Source: Bradyrhizobium cytisi
GTDB lineage: Bacteria > Pseudomonadota > Alphaproteobacteria > Rhizobiales > Xanthobacteraceae
Length of the DNA stretch: 64,000 bases
Assembly: GCF_008123515.1 (NCBI RefSeq)
Contig: NZ_VSSR01000008.1
Location: forward strand, 1-64,000
Direction: 5' to 3'
Position 1 is the first letter of the stretch, and each line of letters begins with the position of its first letter. Positions 26,575 through 35,260 of this stretch are shown here, piece after piece. Under the pieces are notes generated by a model. That model ran no database searches. It was not told the DNA's origin and saw only the letters and a list, made by a program, of their open reading frames with translations. Both the position numbers and the translations under genes were made by a program.

Positions 26575-27287
26575 GCCGCCGGCCCGATCGCGGCATCCGC
26601 GAGCGCCTTCAGCGTCGGGAAATGAAAGTCCGGCTTGGTCAGCGTCTCCACGGCCGGCGTGCCGCCAAAACCGGCGATGCCCTGGCGGCGCTCGATCCAG
26701 CACACCTTGTAGCCGAGTTTCCGCGCGATCCCGATGTCGTGGTACTGACTCTGCGCGACATGCAGGATATCGGACTGCTTGTAGCCGAACGCGGACTGAC
26801 GCCCCTTGTTGTAGGCGAAGAATTCCGGATTGGGTTTTGCAACGCCGGTCTCGTCGGCGCAGACGGTGTCGTCGAAGGGATTGCCGAGCGAGTGCGCGTA
26901 ACAGGACAGCGCGACGCGGTCGGCATTGGTCATCGCGACCAGCCGGAATTTCGTGCGCAGGCGCTTCAGAGCCTCGACCGAGTCCGGGAAGGGCCCCCAG
27001 CGCAGCACCGAAAGCTGGAACATGTCGCAGGACGCGTCGTCAGACGACAGCCCGAGCTCCTTGGCGAGATAGCGATAGACGTGGAACATCACCTCGCTGG
27101 AGCGCTCGTAATGCTTGTCGCGGCCGCGCTTGTAGGATTCGAAGATCTTGTCGTCGCTGAGCTCGGCCGGCGTCTTGCCCGAGATCCTGCGCACCGCGGC
27201 GAGCACGCCGGTCTCGAAATCGATCAAGGTGCCGACGACGTCGAAGGTGAGGACCTTGAAATTGCTGAACGCGGCTTGGGTCGACAT
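26571..27287 (-). CDS. HAD family hydrolase, haloacid dehalogenase type II-like
   Basis: A 238-residue HAD hydrolase. The nucleophile motif is LTFDVVGTLIDFETG (D-x-V-G-T, with the second aspartate replaced by Val as in 2-haloacid dehalogenases). AMTNADRVALS is motif II and AKPNPEFF carries the motif III lysine. The closing aspartates are not in the usual GDS form (VAQSQYHDIG). The replaced acid/base aspartate fits dehalogenase-like chemistry or a non-phosphatase role. The gene is between the ATPase and flavoprotein genes of the amine operon. Confidence 0.82.
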   Translation of the reverse strand: MSTQAAFSNFKVLTFDVVGTLIDFETGVLAAVRRISGKTPAELSDDKIFESYKRGRDKHYERSSEVMFHVYRYLAKELGLSSDDASCDMFQLSVLRWGPFPDSVEALKRLRTKFRLVAMTNADRVALSCYAHSLGNPFDDTVCADETGVAKPNPEFFAYNKGRQSAFGYKQSDILHVAQSQYHDIGIARKLGYKVCWIERRQGIAGFGGTPAVETLTKPDFHFPTLKALADAAIGPAA

Positions 27288-27322
27288 ATCGGTTTCTTCT
27301 CTCGGTTGGACAAGGCTGAAGT

Positions 27323-28402
27323 TCAGTCCGCTCTGGGCACGACGATGGTGTCCTCGGGGTGAAGGGTGACGGTGAGGCTGCCGCCGAGCGGTGGGATGCG
27401 GCCGTAGGCCTGGTGATAGGCCGGCTGGCGCAGGCTGAGCGCGATGCCGTCAGTCAGCGCCAGAAAGATGCGCAGGCTCTCGCCCTGGTAGACGATGTCG
27501 GTGACCGTCCCGGTCAGGCGGTTGCAGGCGGCGTCCTGCGCGCCGTCATCGATCAGGAGCTTTTCGCTGTGCACGGCGAGCATCAAGGCGTCGCCGTCGG
27601 GAATGGCGCGGGCGCTGCGCAAAAGCGCATTGCCGAGCGCGACGCTGGAGCCATCGACACGGCGGACCGGCAGCATGGTCGCCTCGCCGATAAAGCTGGC
27701 AACAAAGGAATCGGCGGGATGATCATGCAGCCGCGCAGGTTCGTCGATCTGGATCAAGCGGCCGTCCTTCATCACGGCGACGCGGTCGCTCATGGTCAGC
27801 GCCTCGCGCTGGTCGTGGGTGACATAGATGATGGTCGCGCCGATACGCCGGTGCAGCGCGCGCAGCTCGATCTGCATGGATTCGCGGAGCTGCTTGTCGA
27901 GCGCGGAGAGCGGCTCGTCCATCAGGATCAGACGCGGCTCGAAGATCATGGCGCGTGCGAGCGCGACGCGCTGGCGCTGGCCGCCGGAAAGCTGCGCAAT
28001 GCCGCGCTCGTCGTAGCCGGCAAGGCCCACCATCGATAGCGCCGCGCGTACCTTGTCGGGCCAGCTCGCTTTCGGCAGGCGCCGCGCGCGCAGCGGAAAG
28101 GCGACGTTCTCGCCGACGCTCATATGCGGGAACAGCGCGTAGTTCTGGAACACGACGCCGATGTCGCGCTTGTGCGGCGGCATCCAGGTGACGTCGCGGC
28201 CGCCGAAGAGAACTGTGCCTGATGTCGGCAAGATGAAGCCGCCCAGAATTCCTAGCAGCGTGGTCTTGCCGGAGCCGGAGGGACCGAGCAGCGAGACGAA
28301 CTCGCCGGCGCCGACATTGAGGGAAACGTCGTCGAGGGCGCGAACGGCACCGTACGCCTTGCTGGCGGACCTGATCTCGACGCTTTCCGCTCGTTTGTTC
28401 AA
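27323..28402 (-). CDS. ABC transporter ATP-binding protein, polyamine type (PotA-like)
   Basis: A 359-residue ATPase. Walker A is GPSGSGKTT, the Q-loop FQNYALFPHMSVGENV, the signature LSGGQRQRVALARAM, Walker B LILMDEPLSALD, and the switch histidine is in VTHDQREAL. The C-terminal third is a TOBE domain, as in PotA/FbpC importers. It is the first gene of the amine-uptake operon on the minus strand and divergent from the LysR gene at 28615. Confidence 0.92.
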   Translation of the reverse strand: MNKRAESVEIRSASKAYGAVRALDDVSLNVGAGEFVSLLGPSGSGKTTLLGILGGFILPTSGTVLFGGRDVTWMPPHKRDIGVVFQNYALFPHMSVGENVAFPLRARRLPKASWPDKVRAALSMVGLAGYDERGIAQLSGGQRQRVALARAMIFEPRLILMDEPLSALDKQLRESMQIELRALHRRIGATIIYVTHDQREALTMSDRVAVMKDGRLIQIDEPARLHDHPADSFVASFIGEATMLPVRRVDGSSVALGNALLRSARAIPDGDALMLAVHSEKLLIDDGAQDAACNRLTGTVTDIVYQGESLRIFLALTDGIALSLRQPAYHQAYGRIPPLGGSLTVTLHPEDTIVVPRAD

Positions 28403-28562
28403 CGATCGACCTCGCCTCGTTCCCTGCGATGGCGTGCCTCACTGCGCGCCATAAGCCTGCATTATAGACAGCGTTTTGGAGCATTCGCGGATGCAGCGTG
28501 CGCCGCACCAAAGCTTGTTCCAAACACCCTGTCTTTAGGCTGCGGTGCCAATGACACCAGAC

Positions 28563-28586
28563 TTGGCAAAACTCGGCAATTGCCAA
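28563..28586. promoter_or_regulatory. Candidate LysR-type binding site
   Basis: TTGGCAA-N10-TTGCCAA is a perfect 7-bp inverted repeat with an inner GGCAATTGCC palindrome, 29 bases before the LysR gene start and in the divergent gap with the ABC operon. A second short dyad, CATAAC-N5-GTTATG (28601-28617), covers the ATG itself. LysR autoregulation from such a place is usual; binding is inferred. Confidence 0.45.
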
Positions 28587-28614
28587 ATTCTCACCGCGCT
28601 CATAACATGACGTT

Positions 28615-29553
28615 ATGCCCGAGCTGCGCCGGATGCTGCCTTCCAGTAATGCCCTGTTCGTCTTCGACGCAGCGGCGCGCAATGGCAGCTTCACGGCGGC
28701 CGCCGCCGAATTGAATGTCACGCAGCCCGCAGTGAGCCGCATGCTCGGCCAGTTCGAGGAGCATCTCGGCGTCCGCTTGTTCGACCGCAAGGCGGGCCGC
28801 GCGATGCTCACCGAGGAAGGCGAGCTGTTGTATCGCCGCGTGCTCGAAGGCTTTCGCAGCATCGAGACGGGTCTCACCGAGATCGAGCGGCGCCGCAAGG
28901 GCACCGAGACGGTGACGCTGTCGGTCTCCTCCGCCTTCACCACGCATTGGCTGATGCCGCGCATCGACAAGCTGCAGCGGCAGTTTCCCCAGGCCGATCT
29001 GCGCTTCCAGCTAATCTCCGGCGCGCTGCGTGGGCCGGTCGAGAATGTCGATCTCGGCATGCGTTTTCGCGATCGCGAGGAGCCGTCGTCCGGCGGCACG
29101 CTGGTGATGAGGGAAGTGATGCTGCCGATGTGCAGCCCCGGCTATCTTGGCGAGACCGATCCCACCGAGGGCAACACCATCATCCGCCTCGCCGAGACGC
29201 CGGGCGACTGGGCCGCGGATTATTCGTCGCTGCTCACCGGCCGGCGTGGCGCCGCCAAGGCGTTGAGCTTCACCGATTATGCCGTCGTGATGCAGGCGGC
29301 CCTGCTTGGCCAGGGCATCGCGCTCGGCTGGCTGACGGTCGCCTCGCACTGGTTGCTGACCGGCGCGCTGGTACCGGCTTCCGACCGGCTCACCACCACG
29401 CGCCGCATCTGCGAATTCCTGCCGCCGCGCAACCGGCCGATGCGCCCCATCGCTGCGGAGATCCGCGACTGGATCCTCGCCCAGATGCAAAGCGAGATCG
29501 CCGCGATCGACAGGCTCTATCCCCAGCTCGGCGCGATGGCCGCCTGCTACTGA
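28615..29553 (+). CDS. LysR family transcriptional regulator, GcvA-like
   Basis: A 312-residue LysR protein. The N-terminal helix-turn-helix spans LFVFDAAARNGSFTAAAAEL, then NVTQPAVSRMLGQFEEHLGV and RLFDRKAGRAMLTEEGELL. The effector domain follows the GcvA pattern (VTLSVSSAFTTHWLMPRI, RLAETPGDWAADYSSL, LGQGIALGWL). It is divergent from the amine-uptake operon and is the obvious candidate for its control. A perfect inverted repeat lies just before its start. Confidence 0.9.
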   Translation: MPELRRMLPSSNALFVFDAAARNGSFTAAAAELNVTQPAVSRMLGQFEEHLGVRLFDRKAGRAMLTEEGELLYRRVLEGFRSIETGLTEIERRRKGTETVTLSVSSAFTTHWLMPRIDKLQRQFPQADLRFQLISGALRGPVENVDLGMRFRDREEPSSGGTLVMREVMLPMCSPGYLGETDPTEGNTIIRLAETPGDWAADYSSLLTGRRGAAKALSFTDYAVVMQAALLGQGIALGWLTVASHWLLTGALVPASDRLTTTRRICEFLPPRNRPMRPIAAEIRDWILAQMQSEIAAIDRLYPQLGAMAACY

Positions 29554-29583
29554 GTGGCCAGCGAACATTCACGGGAGGTCGTT

Positions 29584-29667
29584 ATGCCCGGACCTGTCCC
29601 GGGCATCCACGTTCTTTGTGCCGCGGGGCAAAACGTGGATGGCTGGGACAAGGCCCGGCCATCCACG
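29584..29667. repeat. Intergenic palindromic repeat, 'cccgggcatccacg' type
   Basis: Opposed arms (catccacgtt at 29604-29613 and aacgtggatg at 29632-29641, with outer cccgg/ccggg blocks) form a long imperfect hairpin between convergent LysR and uxuA genes. It looks like a dispersed Bradyrhizobium intergenic repeat. It may also help end transcription from both sides. Confidence 0.65.
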
Positions 29668-29700
29668 TTGTGGAAGCTTCGGCGCCTCTCTCGCTCCACG

Positions 29701-29777
29701 TCATTGCGAGCGCAGCCAAGCAATCCAGAGTCTTTCCACGGAGGGATTCTCGATTGCTTCGCTGCGCTCGCAATGAC
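29701..29777. repeat. Intergenic palindromic repeat, 'cattgcgagcgcag' type
   Basis: The arm cattgcgagcgcagccaagc near 29702 pairs with gcttcgctgcgctcgcaatg near 29757-29776, around an inner segment tctttccacggagg. The same inner segment (tctttccgcggagg) and right arm occur at bases 1-56. It ends 7 bases from the uxuA stop codon, so it is placed to act as a transcript end. Confidence 0.7.
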
Positions 29778-29783
29778 GGTTCT

Positions 29784-30974
29784 TCAACGATGCTCGATCG
29801 CGCGGATCGCGCCGCGGAGCTCGGCGAGGCCGCGGAGGCGGCCGATGGCAGTATAGCCGGGATTGGTGCGCTTGGTCGCGGCGAGATCATCGAGCATGCG
29901 GTGGCCGTGGTCAGGGCGGAATACGATTTGCCTGTCCGGTGACCGCCGCGCGTTCTCCTTCAACAGCGCCTTGAGCACCGCGACCATGTCGACGTCGCCG
30001 TCGAGATGATCGGACTCGTGGAACGTCAGACCATCGGCCTCGCGCTTGGTCGCGCGCAGATGGGCAAAGGCGATACGCGGGCCGAAACGTTCGGCCATCG
30101 CAGGCAGATTGTTCTCGGCGCGCACGCCGAGCGAGCCGGTGCACAGGCAGATGCCGTTGGCCTTGGACGGCACGGCGTCGAACAGCGCTTGATAATCCTC
30201 TGCCGTGGACGCAACGCGCGGCAGGCCGAACAGCGGGCGCGGCGGATCATCCGGGTGCAGCGTCAGCGACACGCCGAGCTGCTCGGCGACCGGCGCGACA
30301 CGCGCGAGGAATTCGGCGAGATGCTGCCGCAGGATCTTCGGCGTGATGTCACGATAGGTCTCTAACCGGTCGCGGAATTGCGGGATCGTCATCGGCTCGG
30401 TGGTCGAGCCCGGCAGCGCGCTGGCGATCGCCATGATGAGATAGTCGATGTCGGCCCGGCTCATCTTCTCGAACAGCGCTTTTGCGCGGGCCTGCTGCTC
30501 CGGCGAATATTCCTGCACGGCCGCGGGGCGCTTGAGGATATGCAGCTCGAACGCCGCAAAGCGGTCCTGGTCGAAGCGCATGGCGCGGGCGCCGTTCGGC
30601 AGCTCCCATTCGAGATCGGTCCGGCACCAGTCGACCACGGGCATGAAATTGTAGCAAATGATCTTGATGCCGCTGGCCGCGACCGCCTCCAGGCTCGCGA
30701 TCCACGCTTCGATCGACTGCGTCGCCCTGGCCCCGAGGCGCTTGACGTCGTCGGGGATCGGAATCGATTCCACCACCGACCACGTCAGCTGCGAGCGGCC
30801 CGGCTGGCCGTTCTCGATGAAATTCTTGCGCTCCTCGACCGCCTTGCGCGTCCAGGCCTCGCCAATCGGCACCTGATGCAGCGCCGAGACGATATCGCTC
30901 GCCCCGGCCTGCCTGACATCGTCGAGCGAGACCGGATCATCCGGTCCGTACCAGCGCCATCCTTCGAGCATCAT
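29784..30974 (-). CDS. uxuA: Mannonate dehydratase
   Basis: A 396-residue TIM-barrel enzyme that dehydrates D-mannonate to 2-dehydro-3-deoxy-gluconate (KDG) in glucuronate breakdown. Diagnostic stretches are WRWYGPDDPVSLDDVRQAGA, GIKIICYNFMPVVDWCRTDL, LTLHPDDPPRPLFGLPR and FAHLRATKREADGLTFHESD with the metal-binding His/Cys residues (CLCTGSLGVR, HLDGDVDM, FRPDHGHRML). Two ATG codons in a row (30974, 30971) follow cggagg. It is last in the minus-strand hexuronate operon, 13 bases after the idonate-type dehydrogenase gene. Confidence 0.93.
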   Translation of the reverse strand: MMLEGWRWYGPDDPVSLDDVRQAGASDIVSALHQVPIGEAWTRKAVEERKNFIENGQPGRSQLTWSVVESIPIPDDVKRLGARATQSIEAWIASLEAVAASGIKIICYNFMPVVDWCRTDLEWELPNGARAMRFDQDRFAAFELHILKRPAAVQEYSPEQQARAKALFEKMSRADIDYLIMAIASALPGSTTEPMTIPQFRDRLETYRDITPKILRQHLAEFLARVAPVAEQLGVSLTLHPDDPPRPLFGLPRVASTAEDYQALFDAVPSKANGICLCTGSLGVRAENNLPAMAERFGPRIAFAHLRATKREADGLTFHESDHLDGDVDMVAVLKALLKENARRSPDRQIVFRPDHGHRMLDDLAATKRTNPGYTAIGRLRGLAELRGAIRAIEHR

Positions 30975-30987
30975 GTAGAACCTCCGA

Positions 30988-32037
30988 TCAGTTCGCGGTC
31001 AGCACGACCTTGACGCTCTGCGAGCGGTCGAGCGCCAATCGCAACGCGTCGGGCGCGGTCGAAAGCGGCCGCTCGGCGGTGACCAGCGACAGCACGTCGA
31101 CGCTGCCCGCACCAATCAGTTCCACCGCTGTCATGAATTCAAGCCCGAACCGGAACGAGCCGCGCAGGTCGATCTCCTTCGCCATCACGGCATTCGACGG
31201 TGTCGGAATCTGGCCGCCCGGCAGATTGCCGATCTGCACCACCACGCCGCCGCGCCTGATAATGCCGATCGCGCTTGCGAGCCCCGCGGCCGTGCCCGAG
31301 ACCTCGAATGCAACGTCGTAGGGCCGCGAGGCGGCCTGCGCCTTGAGGCCCTCGTCACCATTTGCGACGTTCTCGACATGCGATGCACCGAGCCGGGTCG
31401 CGAAGGCGAGCGGGGCCGGCGCGATGTCGGCCACAGTGATGTCAGCCATGCCGGCGCGGTGTGCGGCCAGCATGGTCAGAAGCCCGATCGGGCCGGCGCC
31501 AAAAATAATGCCACGCTTGCCCTGGATGTTGCCGGCGCGCGCGACCGCGTGCAGGCAGACCGCGAGCGGCTCGGCCAGCGCCGCGGCCTGATAGGACACA
31601 TGATCCGGGATCTTGACGCACTGCGCCGGGATCGCATCGAAATAATTGGCAAAGCCGCCCTGCATGTGCGGTGTCTTCGACGCAGAGCCCATGAAGTAGA
31701 TATTTTCGCAGAGGTTTTGGCGACCCTCGCGGCAGGCGCCGCAATGGCCGCACCAGCGCGACGGGTTGACGGCGACGCGGTCGCCGACCCTCAGGTTGGC
31801 TGCGGAGCCCGCGATCTCGACGACCTGGCCCGAGATCTCGTGACCGAGCACCAGCGGCGATTTCACCACGAAATCGCCGGTCCGGGCGTGGCGGAAGTAA
31901 TGCATGTCCGAGCCGCAGATGCCGCCGGCCCCGAAACGGATGCGCACCATGCCGTCGGCCAGCTTGTCGAGCGGATGCTCGATCATGCGCAGGTCTTCGG
32001 GGCCGAACAGGGTTGCGGCGAGAGAGGTCGATGTCAT
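30988..32037 (-). CDS. Zinc-dependent alcohol dehydrogenase, L-idonate 5-dehydrogenase-like
   Basis: A 349-residue medium-chain zinc dehydrogenase. The catalytic zinc ligands lie in GGICGSDMHYF and LGHEISG; the structural-zinc cysteines are in WCGHCGACREGRQNLCE; the cofactor motif is IIFGAGPIGLLTMLAA. The closest named relatives by pattern are L-idonate or sorbitol-type dehydrogenases. Its ATG overlaps the stop of the TRAP large-permease gene (ATGA). In this operon it may oxidise an aldonate or related sugar acid taken up by the TRAP system; the exact sugar is inferred. Confidence 0.87.
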   Translation of the reverse strand: MTSTSLAATLFGPEDLRMIEHPLDKLADGMVRIRFGAGGICGSDMHYFRHARTGDFVVKSPLVLGHEISGQVVEIAGSAANLRVGDRVAVNPSRWCGHCGACREGRQNLCENIYFMGSASKTPHMQGGFANYFDAIPAQCVKIPDHVSYQAAALAEPLAVCLHAVARAGNIQGKRGIIFGAGPIGLLTMLAAHRAGMADITVADIAPAPLAFATRLGASHVENVANGDEGLKAQAASRPYDVAFEVSGTAAGLASAIGIIRRGGVVVQIGNLPGGQIPTPSNAVMAKEIDLRGSFRFGLEFMTAVELIGAGSVDVLSLVTAERPLSTAPDALRLALDRSQSVKVVLTAN

Positions 32038-33440
32038 TTGGAAAGTCCCATGTATTTCGGCAGCCAGAGGGTCAGTTCGGGAATGTAGGTGATCGCGATC
32101 AGTGCAAGCATCAGCGGCACCAACCAGGGCAGGATCGCGACCGTCGTGCGCTCGACCGAGAGCTTCGCCACGCGGGCAAGCACGAACAGCACCATGCCGA
32201 GCGGCGGATGCAACAGGCCGATCATCAGGTTCAGCGTCATGATCAGGCCGAAATGGATCGGATCGATGCCGAGCTTGAGCACGATCGGCAGCAGGATCGG
32301 CACCAGAATGGTGATCGCCGCCGTGGTGTCGATGAAGCAGCCGACGAACAGGATCAACACGTTGGCGAGCGCCAGGAACACCCATTTGTTGTGGGTGATG
32401 CTGAGCATCCAGTCCGAGAGCAATTGGGCAGCCTGCGACACCGTCAGCAGCCAGGCGAAGATCGAGGCGGCGGTGACGATGAACAGCACCGAGGCCGTGG
32501 TCTCGATGGTGTCGAAGGTCGCCTTCGCCACAGTCTTCAAGGTCATGGTGCGGTAGCGCACGAGGCCAAGGAACAGCGACCAGATTACCGCCGCAACAGC
32601 GGCTTCAGTCGGCGTGAACCAGCCGAGGGTCATGCCGCCGATCAGGATGACGGGCGCCATCAGCGCCATCACCGCGGAGAAGTCGAAATACCAGTCGATC
32701 GCGAGCAGCACACCGAGCCCGATCACGACGGCCAGGTTGATCGACATGCCGGCGAGCGTCATCAGCCAGATCGCGAGCGGGAACGCGAGCACGATGGCGA
32801 TCTCGAGGCCGGCCGAGCCGAGCTGCGGCCAGGAGAACGGCGTGTCGCTGCCCCATTTGTTCCTGTGCGCGAAGTAGGTGACGGTGGCCATCATCAGCAG
32901 CGTCAGGACGACGCCCGGAATGACGCCGCCCAGAAACAGCGCGCCGATCGAGACGTTGGCCATCATGCCGTAGATCACGAAAGGCAGCGACGGCGGAATG
33001 ATCGGGCCGAGCGTGGCCGAAGCCGCAGTGACGCCGACCGAGAACTCGGTGGTGTAGCCATGGTCCTTCATCGCCTTGATCTCGATGGTGCCGAGGCCAG
33101 CGGCATCCGCGATCGCGGTGCCGGACATGCCGGAGAAGATCACCGAGCCGATGATGTTGACGTGGCCGAGGCCGCCGCGCATCCAGCCGACCAGCGCGAC
33201 CGCGAATTTGTAGATGCGCCCGGTGACGCCGGCGATGTTCATGAGATTGCCGGCCAGGATGAAGAAGGGCACGGCGAGCAGCGGAAAGCTCTCGACGCCG
33301 GCGATCATGCGCTGCGCCAGCGTGACGTCGGGCGTCACGCCGCTGACCAGGATGTAGAGCAGCGACGACGCGGCCATGGCAATCGCCACGGGAACGCCGA
33401 GCAGCATCAGGACGAGAAAGCCTCCAAGCAACAGCAGCAT
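32034..33440 (-). CDS. TRAP transporter large permease (DctM family)
   Basis: A 468-residue integral membrane protein with about 12 hydrophobic segments, beginning MLLLLGGFLVLMLLGVPVAI. Family landmarks include FPLLAVPFFILAGNLMNIAG, GMSGTAIADAAGLGTIEIKA and LGPIIPPSLPFVIYGMMANV. It forms the ion-coupled channel subunit of a TRAP importer with the adjacent small-permease and binding-protein genes. I choose the ATG at 33440 behind aagga over a TTG at 33455. Confidence 0.93.
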   Translation of the reverse strand: MLLLLGGFLVLMLLGVPVAIAMAASSLLYILVSGVTPDVTLAQRMIAGVESFPLLAVPFFILAGNLMNIAGVTGRIYKFAVALVGWMRGGLGHVNIIGSVIFSGMSGTAIADAAGLGTIEIKAMKDHGYTTEFSVGVTAASATLGPIIPPSLPFVIYGMMANVSIGALFLGGVIPGVVLTLLMMATVTYFAHRNKWGSDTPFSWPQLGSAGLEIAIVLAFPLAIWLMTLAGMSINLAVVIGLGVLLAIDWYFDFSAVMALMAPVILIGGMTLGWFTPTEAAVAAVIWSLFLGLVRYRTMTLKTVAKATFDTIETTASVLFIVTAASIFAWLLTVSQAAQLLSDWMLSITHNKWVFLALANVLILFVGCFIDTTAAITILVPILLPIVLKLGIDPIHFGLIMTLNLMIGLLHPPLGMVLFVLARVAKLSVERTTVAILPWLVPLMLALIAITYIPELTLWLPKYMGLSK

Positions 33441-33444
33441 GGCG

Positions 33445-34023
33445 TTATCCTTCAAAACCGTCGTAGGCGCCGGGACGTTCGAGGATCGAATAGCCCTGTC
33501 GCAGATGTTGCAGCGCGACCTGCAGCGAGCGCACGAACATCAGCACGAAGCCAAGCAGCACGGCGTAATAGACGTAATTCTTGGGAAAGTTGATCGTGGT
33601 CATGGACTCGTCGCCGATGATCTGGATGTAGACCCAGACCAGCTTGACGGCGTAGCCGAAGAAGGCGATCCGGATCAGGTCGATCGCTGTTGACAGCGTG
33701 CGCGCCGCGAGATGCGGCAGGTAGCGGTAGATCAGGTCGACCTGGATATGCCGCGACAGCCGCACGCACATCGAGGCGCCGATGAAGACCACGCCGATCA
33801 GGCAATAGGTCGCGATCTCCTCGGTCCAGGCGTAGCTGTCGTTGAGGACATAGCGGGTGAAGAACTGCAGGAAGACGGCGAGCGCCATCACCCAGAAGAT
33901 CGCCAGCGCGATCCAGTCCTCGAACGCGTAGATGCCGAGATCGACCTTCGGCGTAGCCTCTTCCTCGAAGGTATGGGCGATCTCGTCGGCGGTGATCTGC
34001 CGGTGCACTTCGGCGGTCGACAT
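33445..34023 (-). CDS. TRAP transporter small permease (DctQ family)
   Basis: A 192-residue membrane protein with four helices after a charged N-terminal extension of about 30 residues. The DctQ pattern is visible in FLQFFTRYVLNDSYAWTEEI, then YCLIGVVFIGASMCVRLSRH and IQVDLI. It ends 4 bases before the large-permease start. A 100-base palindromic repeat lies between it and the upstream binding-protein gene. Confidence 0.9.
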   Translation of the reverse strand: MSTAEVHRQITADEIAHTFEEEATPKVDLGIYAFEDWIALAIFWVMALAVFLQFFTRYVLNDSYAWTEEIATYCLIGVVFIGASMCVRLSRHIQVDLIYRYLPHLAARTLSTAIDLIRIAFFGYAVKLVWVYIQIIGDESMTTINFPKNYVYYAVLLGFVLMFVRSLQVALQHLRQGYSILERPGAYDGFEG

Positions 34024-34090
34024 GTGGTTACTCCTTGGAGAACGTGAACGTCATTCCGGGTCGGCGCGTGAGCGTCGAACCCACTCTTCT

Positions 34091-34194
34091 CCTCATCCTG
34101 AGGAGCGCGGAACGCGCATCTCGAAGGATGGCCCCGGGCGACACCGGGGCCTCCATGGTTCGAGACGCGCGTTCCGCGCTCCTCACCATGAGGG
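34091..34194. repeat. Long inverted repeat between TRAP binding-protein and small-permease genes
   Basis: The left arm (cctcatcctgaggagcgcgg, continuing to ctcgaa) and the right arm (ttcgag... ccgcgctcctcaccatgagg) pair over about 35 positions around a second hairpin, ggccccgg-gcgaca-ccggggcc. This is a common Bradyrhizobium-type intergenic palindrome. It lies between two genes of one operon and can form a strong RNA hairpin there. Confidence 0.75.
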
Positions 34195-34214
34195 TCTTAG
34201 AACGCAAGCGTCCG

Positions 34215-35192
34215 TTACTTCACCGCCTGGATCCGTTCCCAATCGGCCTTGCGATACCCAAAGGTCTCGAACGAAACGTTCTTCAGCACGATGTCGCGGA
34301 ACTCGTTCTTGTCGACCTCGGTCACGGTCAGGCCCTTCTCCTTGAAGAAGGCGACGAGCTTGGCCTCGTTCTGCTTGATCTCCTCGGTGGCCTTGGCGGC
34401 GGCCTCCTGCGCGACGTCGGTGAAGATCTTCTTGTCCTCGTCGCTGAGCTTCTTCCAGAGCGCTCCGGCCACCACCGTGTTGAGGTGATCGACGATGTGG
34501 CCGGTCAGCACGATGTGCTTCTGCACCTCGTAGAACTTCTTGGCCTCGATCGTGGTCAGCGGGTTCTCCTGCGCCTCGACGGTGCCGTTCTGGAGCGCGA
34601 GATAGACTTCGGCAAACGCGATTGGCGCCGTGTTGGCGCCGCAGGCGCGCGGCATTGCGAGATAGGCCGGCACGTCGGGCACGCGCATCTTCAGGCCCTT
34701 CAGGTCCGCGCAGGTCTTGATCGGCTTGTTCGTGGAGGTCTGGCGCACGCCATAATAGGTCACCGCGATGATGTGGTGACCGCTCTTGTCCTCATAACCC
34801 TTGGCGAGCTCCCTGAAGATGTCGCTCTTGGTGTAGGCGAGCAGATGATCGGCGTCGCGGAATGTGTAGGGATAATAGGTCACGCCGATCGGCGGAAAGC
34901 TCTTGGCCGCGAAGCTCGATCCAGAAATGATGATGTCGACCGAGCCGAGCGAGAGGCCCTGGTTGATGTCGGCTTCCTTGCCGAGCTGGGAGGCCGGATA
35001 GACGTCGATCTGATAGCGCCCGTTGGTGCGCTTGCCGATCTCCTGTGCGGCCCAGACCGAAGCGGTGTGGAACGGCTCCGAGGTCTCGTAGACATGAGCC
35101 CATTTCAGCTTGGTCTGCGCCAGGCCGGCATGGGTCGTCGCGAACATTGCAGCGGCCGAGACCGCCAGCACCGTCGTTATCTTCTTCAACAC
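34215..35192 (-). CDS. TRAP transporter substrate-binding protein (DctP family)
   Basis: A 325-residue periplasmic protein. The signal peptide is LKKITTVLAVSAAAMFATTH through AGLAQ, and the mature protein opens KLKWAHVYETSEPFHTASVW. The ligand-carboxylate arginine region is near LKMRVPDVPAYLAM, and NGTVEAQENPLTTIEAKKFY is typical of DctP proteins for sugar acids. The GTG at 35192 follows agggag at 8 bases. Gene order (binding protein, small permease, large permease, then uxuA) suggests a hexuronate such as glucuronate as ligand. Confidence 0.9.
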   Translation of the reverse strand: MLKKITTVLAVSAAAMFATTHAGLAQTKLKWAHVYETSEPFHTASVWAAQEIGKRTNGRYQIDVYPASQLGKEADINQGLSLGSVDIIISGSSFAAKSFPPIGVTYYPYTFRDADHLLAYTKSDIFRELAKGYEDKSGHHIIAVTYYGVRQTSTNKPIKTCADLKGLKMRVPDVPAYLAMPRACGANTAPIAFAEVYLALQNGTVEAQENPLTTIEAKKFYEVQKHIVLTGHIVDHLNTVVAGALWKKLSDEDKKIFTDVAQEAAAKATEEIKQNEAKLVAFFKEKGLTVTEVDKNEFRDIVLKNVSFETFGYRKADWERIQAVK

Positions 35193-35260
35193 TGAATATT
35201 CTCCCTGACTTAAGTCTGCTTCTTGTTCACCCGCCCCAAACCGAAGCGAGCCGCCCAATC

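Noticed and set aside
32013..33593. A 526-codon open frame opposite the TRAP permease genes
   Set aside because: Its translation is extremely rich in Arg, Asp, His and Gln without any domain pattern; it is the antisense shadow of two clear membrane-protein genes.
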